NCBI GenBank assembly: GCA_036171455.1
Contig: JAVHRB010000071.1
Location: 1 to 8,180 of the forward strand
DNA: 8,180 bases
Origin: CAIVSN01 sp036171455
Lineage (GTDB): Bacteria; Patescibacteriota; Gracilibacteria; BD1-5; UBA2023
Direction of reading: 5' to 3'
Below are positions 7,000-8,180 of this stretch, in pieces. Position 1 is the stretch's first letter, and each line of letters opens with the position of its first letter. The position numbers and the translations under genes were made by a program. The notes beneath the pieces were generated by a model. It ran no database searches and was not told the DNA's origin. It saw only the letters and a list, made by a program, of their open reading frames with translations.

Positions 7000-7027
7000 A
7001 GTATATGGAATAGTTTGGTTTTGTAAA
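7000..7027 (-). promoter_or_regulatory. Promoter of the ATPase gene
   Basis: On the minus strand, -35 TTTACA (7022-7027, 5/6) and -10 TATACT (7000-7005, 5/6) are separated by 16 bp. Transcription would start near 6993, inside the 18-bp palindrome, giving a leader of roughly 26 bases before ATG 6967. Confidence 0.55.
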
Positions 7028-7039
7028 AGTATAGTTTAT
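7026..7039. repeat. Second copy of the palindrome core
   Basis: AAAGTATAGTTTAT differs at one base from the core of the palindrome at 6985-6998 and starts 41 bp from it. It overlaps the -35 hexamer of the ATPase promoter. A weaker related string, GGTATACTATT, occurs at 7060-7070 at the end of the upstream gene. Confidence 0.45.
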
Positions 7040-7068
7040 CAAATAAATACATATTAATGGGTATACTA

Positions 7069-7713
7069 TTATTCGCTCACGCTCGCAAGACCATATCTCA
7101 CCAGCGCTTCGTGGAATCTCGGCCCTTCGATTCTTTCGAAATACCTTCGGAGCGCTTTGAGGAAAGGATCTTGGGTATCGTAAGACCAAGGTATGGTTTT
7201 TTTCGTCGAACGGTCGCTTTTGGGAAGGCTTTTTACATTCAATCGTTCATATTCGTCGTGCATCCATCTGAGATGGAAAAATACTTTTGAGGCGACGTTC
7301 CAATACGCTTCTTCGAATGCCTCGTCGGGATTGAGGTACGAAGAGCATCCAATGTCGAGATCGACGAAATAATTGAAGGCTTCGTTTCGGATATTTCCGT
7401 TTTGATGGAATATTCCATAGGTAAAAAGCGCATAGGATTCGGTGAGTTTCCCTTCCATTTTGACGAAATCCCTTTCCAGTACCGCTTGCTTTATAAGTCT
7501 GAACGCGTTGTATTTCCGGTCATTCGGAACGCTTTCATCCAGAATCATCATAGAGCAGAATTCGAAAATCCGAGCGGCCTCTTCCGTTTCAAGCCTCATT
7601 CCCCATCGGCTGTCGGAACACTTCATCGCTTTGTAAAAAGATTTGAGTTCGAGAGTAAAATCCTTGGATGGAAGGGTGAGCGAGTCAATAATGGTTTGAA
7701 TTTCGGTTTTCAT
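7069..7713 (-). CDS. Unrecognised 214-residue protein
   Basis: I do not recognise the family. The 214-residue protein (ATG 7713 to TAA 7069-7071) looks soluble, charged and mostly alpha-helical, with aromatic residues clustered around positions 120-150 (NEAFNYFVDLDIG, EEAYWNVASKVFFHLRWMHD). It has no signal peptide, membrane segment or obvious catalytic motif. A Lys/Ser/Thr-rich segment (KSLPKSDRSTKKT, about 160-172) may be a linker before a final helical stretch. No TGA codon occurs. The coding quality is good: it uses the same start context as other genes here (CCCACC-ATG), and its composition contrasts with the AT-rich flanks. It lies upstream of the ATPase on the same strand, about 100 bp away. 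The ATPase has its own promoter, so any functional link is uncertain. Confidence 0.75.
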   Translation of the reverse strand: MKTEIQTIIDSLTLPSKDFTLELKSFYKAMKCSDSRWGMRLETEEAARIFEFCSMMILDESVPNDRKYNAFRLIKQAVLERDFVKMEGKLTESYALFTYGIFHQNGNIRNEAFNYFVDLDIGCSSYLNPDEAFEEAYWNVASKVFFHLRWMHDEYERLNVKSLPKSDRSTKKTIPWSYDTQDPFLKALRRYFERIEGPRFHEALVRYGLASVSE

Positions 7714-8137
7714 GGTGGGATTGGATGGATTGGGCTCGGATTGTGTTAATTTTAATTATCTTTCCAAAAAAGTAATCCGATTTTCTCATTATTAAGGGGT
7801 TTCTATTTTTTGATTAACTAAAATTGTATGATTGATTACTTTTAATTAACTTCCAAATTCTGTCTTTTTTCGCGTTAGATTTTCCATTGACCGAAAGAAA
7901 TCGAACATTCTTTTGTTTAGTTATTGGAATTTATTTTTTATTTAAAATCGCTATTTAGTGGGATGATTTCAAGTTTTATCTTTTATTTTCGTGCACTTAT
8001 CATTTATTTATGCGGATTAAGAATCCGGTATTCTCACTCGATCTTTTTTCTCTTTGGTATTTATATTTTACAACTTGATTTCCATAAAAAAAATAATTTT
8101 TTGCATACGATAATCAATTTGATGGATTAAATCAATC
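7714..8137. other. AT-rich region without a supported gene
   Basis: This stretch is markedly AT-rich with stop codons in most frames. It contains a 10-bp inverted repeat, AAAAGTAATC (7768-7777) and GATTACTTTT (7834-7843), and two similar strings TTTTAATTATCTTTCC (7750-7765) and TTTTAATTAACTTCC (7840-7854). An open frame from a TTG at 7924 to TAA 8130 reads as a Phe/Ile/Tyr-rich peptide, as expected by chance from this composition. The region may hold the promoter of the 214-residue gene, but I see no clear -35/-10 pair. Confidence 0.5.
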
Positions 8138-8160
8138 ACCCCGCAGCAAGCTGACGGGGT
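8138..8160. repeat. GC-rich stem-loop (REP- or IS-end-like)
   Basis: ACCCCG (8138-8143) pairs with CGGGGT (8155-8160). Inside, CAGC (8144-8147) pairs with GCTG (8150-8153), leaving one bulged A (8154) and an AA tip: ten base pairs in all. It stands out sharply from the AT-rich surroundings. No T-run follows on either strand, so it is not a classical terminator. It resembles the GC hairpins of REP elements or ends of IS200/IS605-type elements, by recollection only. Confidence 0.5.
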
Positions 8161-8180
8161 ATGACCTAGATCCTACAATC

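Noticed and set aside
7846..7908. A 20-residue minus-strand mini-ORF
   Set aside because: It is too short and lacks the CC-ATG context or a promoter.
7924..8130. A 68-residue hydrophobic peptide in the AT-rich right end
   Set aside because: It starts at TTG, has no start context like the real genes, and its Phe/Ile/Tyr composition is what AT-rich noncoding DNA gives by chance.
1..8180. CRISPR array, tRNA or rRNA genes
   Set aside because: I saw no regularly spaced repeats, and no cloverleaf-like or rRNA-like conserved sequence on either strand.

Overview
The window comes from an organism that reads UGA as glycine (translation table 25). That code is known from the candidate-phylum lineages Gracilibacteria (BD1-5) and Absconditabacteria (SR1). 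No gene here ends in TGA: all eight inferred genes end in TAA or TAG. Eighteen in-frame TGA codons join what look like broken ORFs into recognisable proteins, and several fall exactly where the protein family has a conserved glycine. A table-11 reading cuts these genes into pieces.

Layout, left to right. Positions 1-263 are AT-rich, with no identified gene. A principal-type sigma-70 factor lies on the minus strand (264-1460). Next is a degraded minus-strand gene (1564-2290) with a membrane-anchored, possibly MEMO-like start and a clear CapA-type end. It is divergent from an intact plus-strand 4,5-DOPA extradiol dioxygenase-like gene (2415-3209) that contains seven TGA codons. That gene converges on a damaged minus-strand gene (3220-4790) with a possible kinase-like front half and a HAD phosphatase back half. 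A promoter region (4791-4927) separates this from an intact plus-strand DUF1398 gene (4928-5317). The DUF1398 gene converges on a minus-strand series: a rhodanese-like protein (5332-5661), an AAA ATPase with a DUF4143-type C-terminus (5732-6967), and an unrecognised 214-residue protein (7069-7713). Positions 7714-8180 are AT-rich and end in a strong GC stem-loop.

The genes form no obvious single pathway. They look like a set of individually promoted genes in a small genome, two of them decaying. Expression signals are unusual. No start has a convincing Shine-Dalgarno sequence. Six of eight starts have CC directly before ATG, and three have exactly CACC-ATG. Some -10-like hexamers lie only 7-10 bases upstream of the start, which suggests leaderless or nearly leaderless mRNAs. 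The ATPase promoter carries a perfect 18-bp palindrome with a second, near-identical copy 41 bp upstream, a possible repressor control region. All calls are by eye; no database search or alignment was run.
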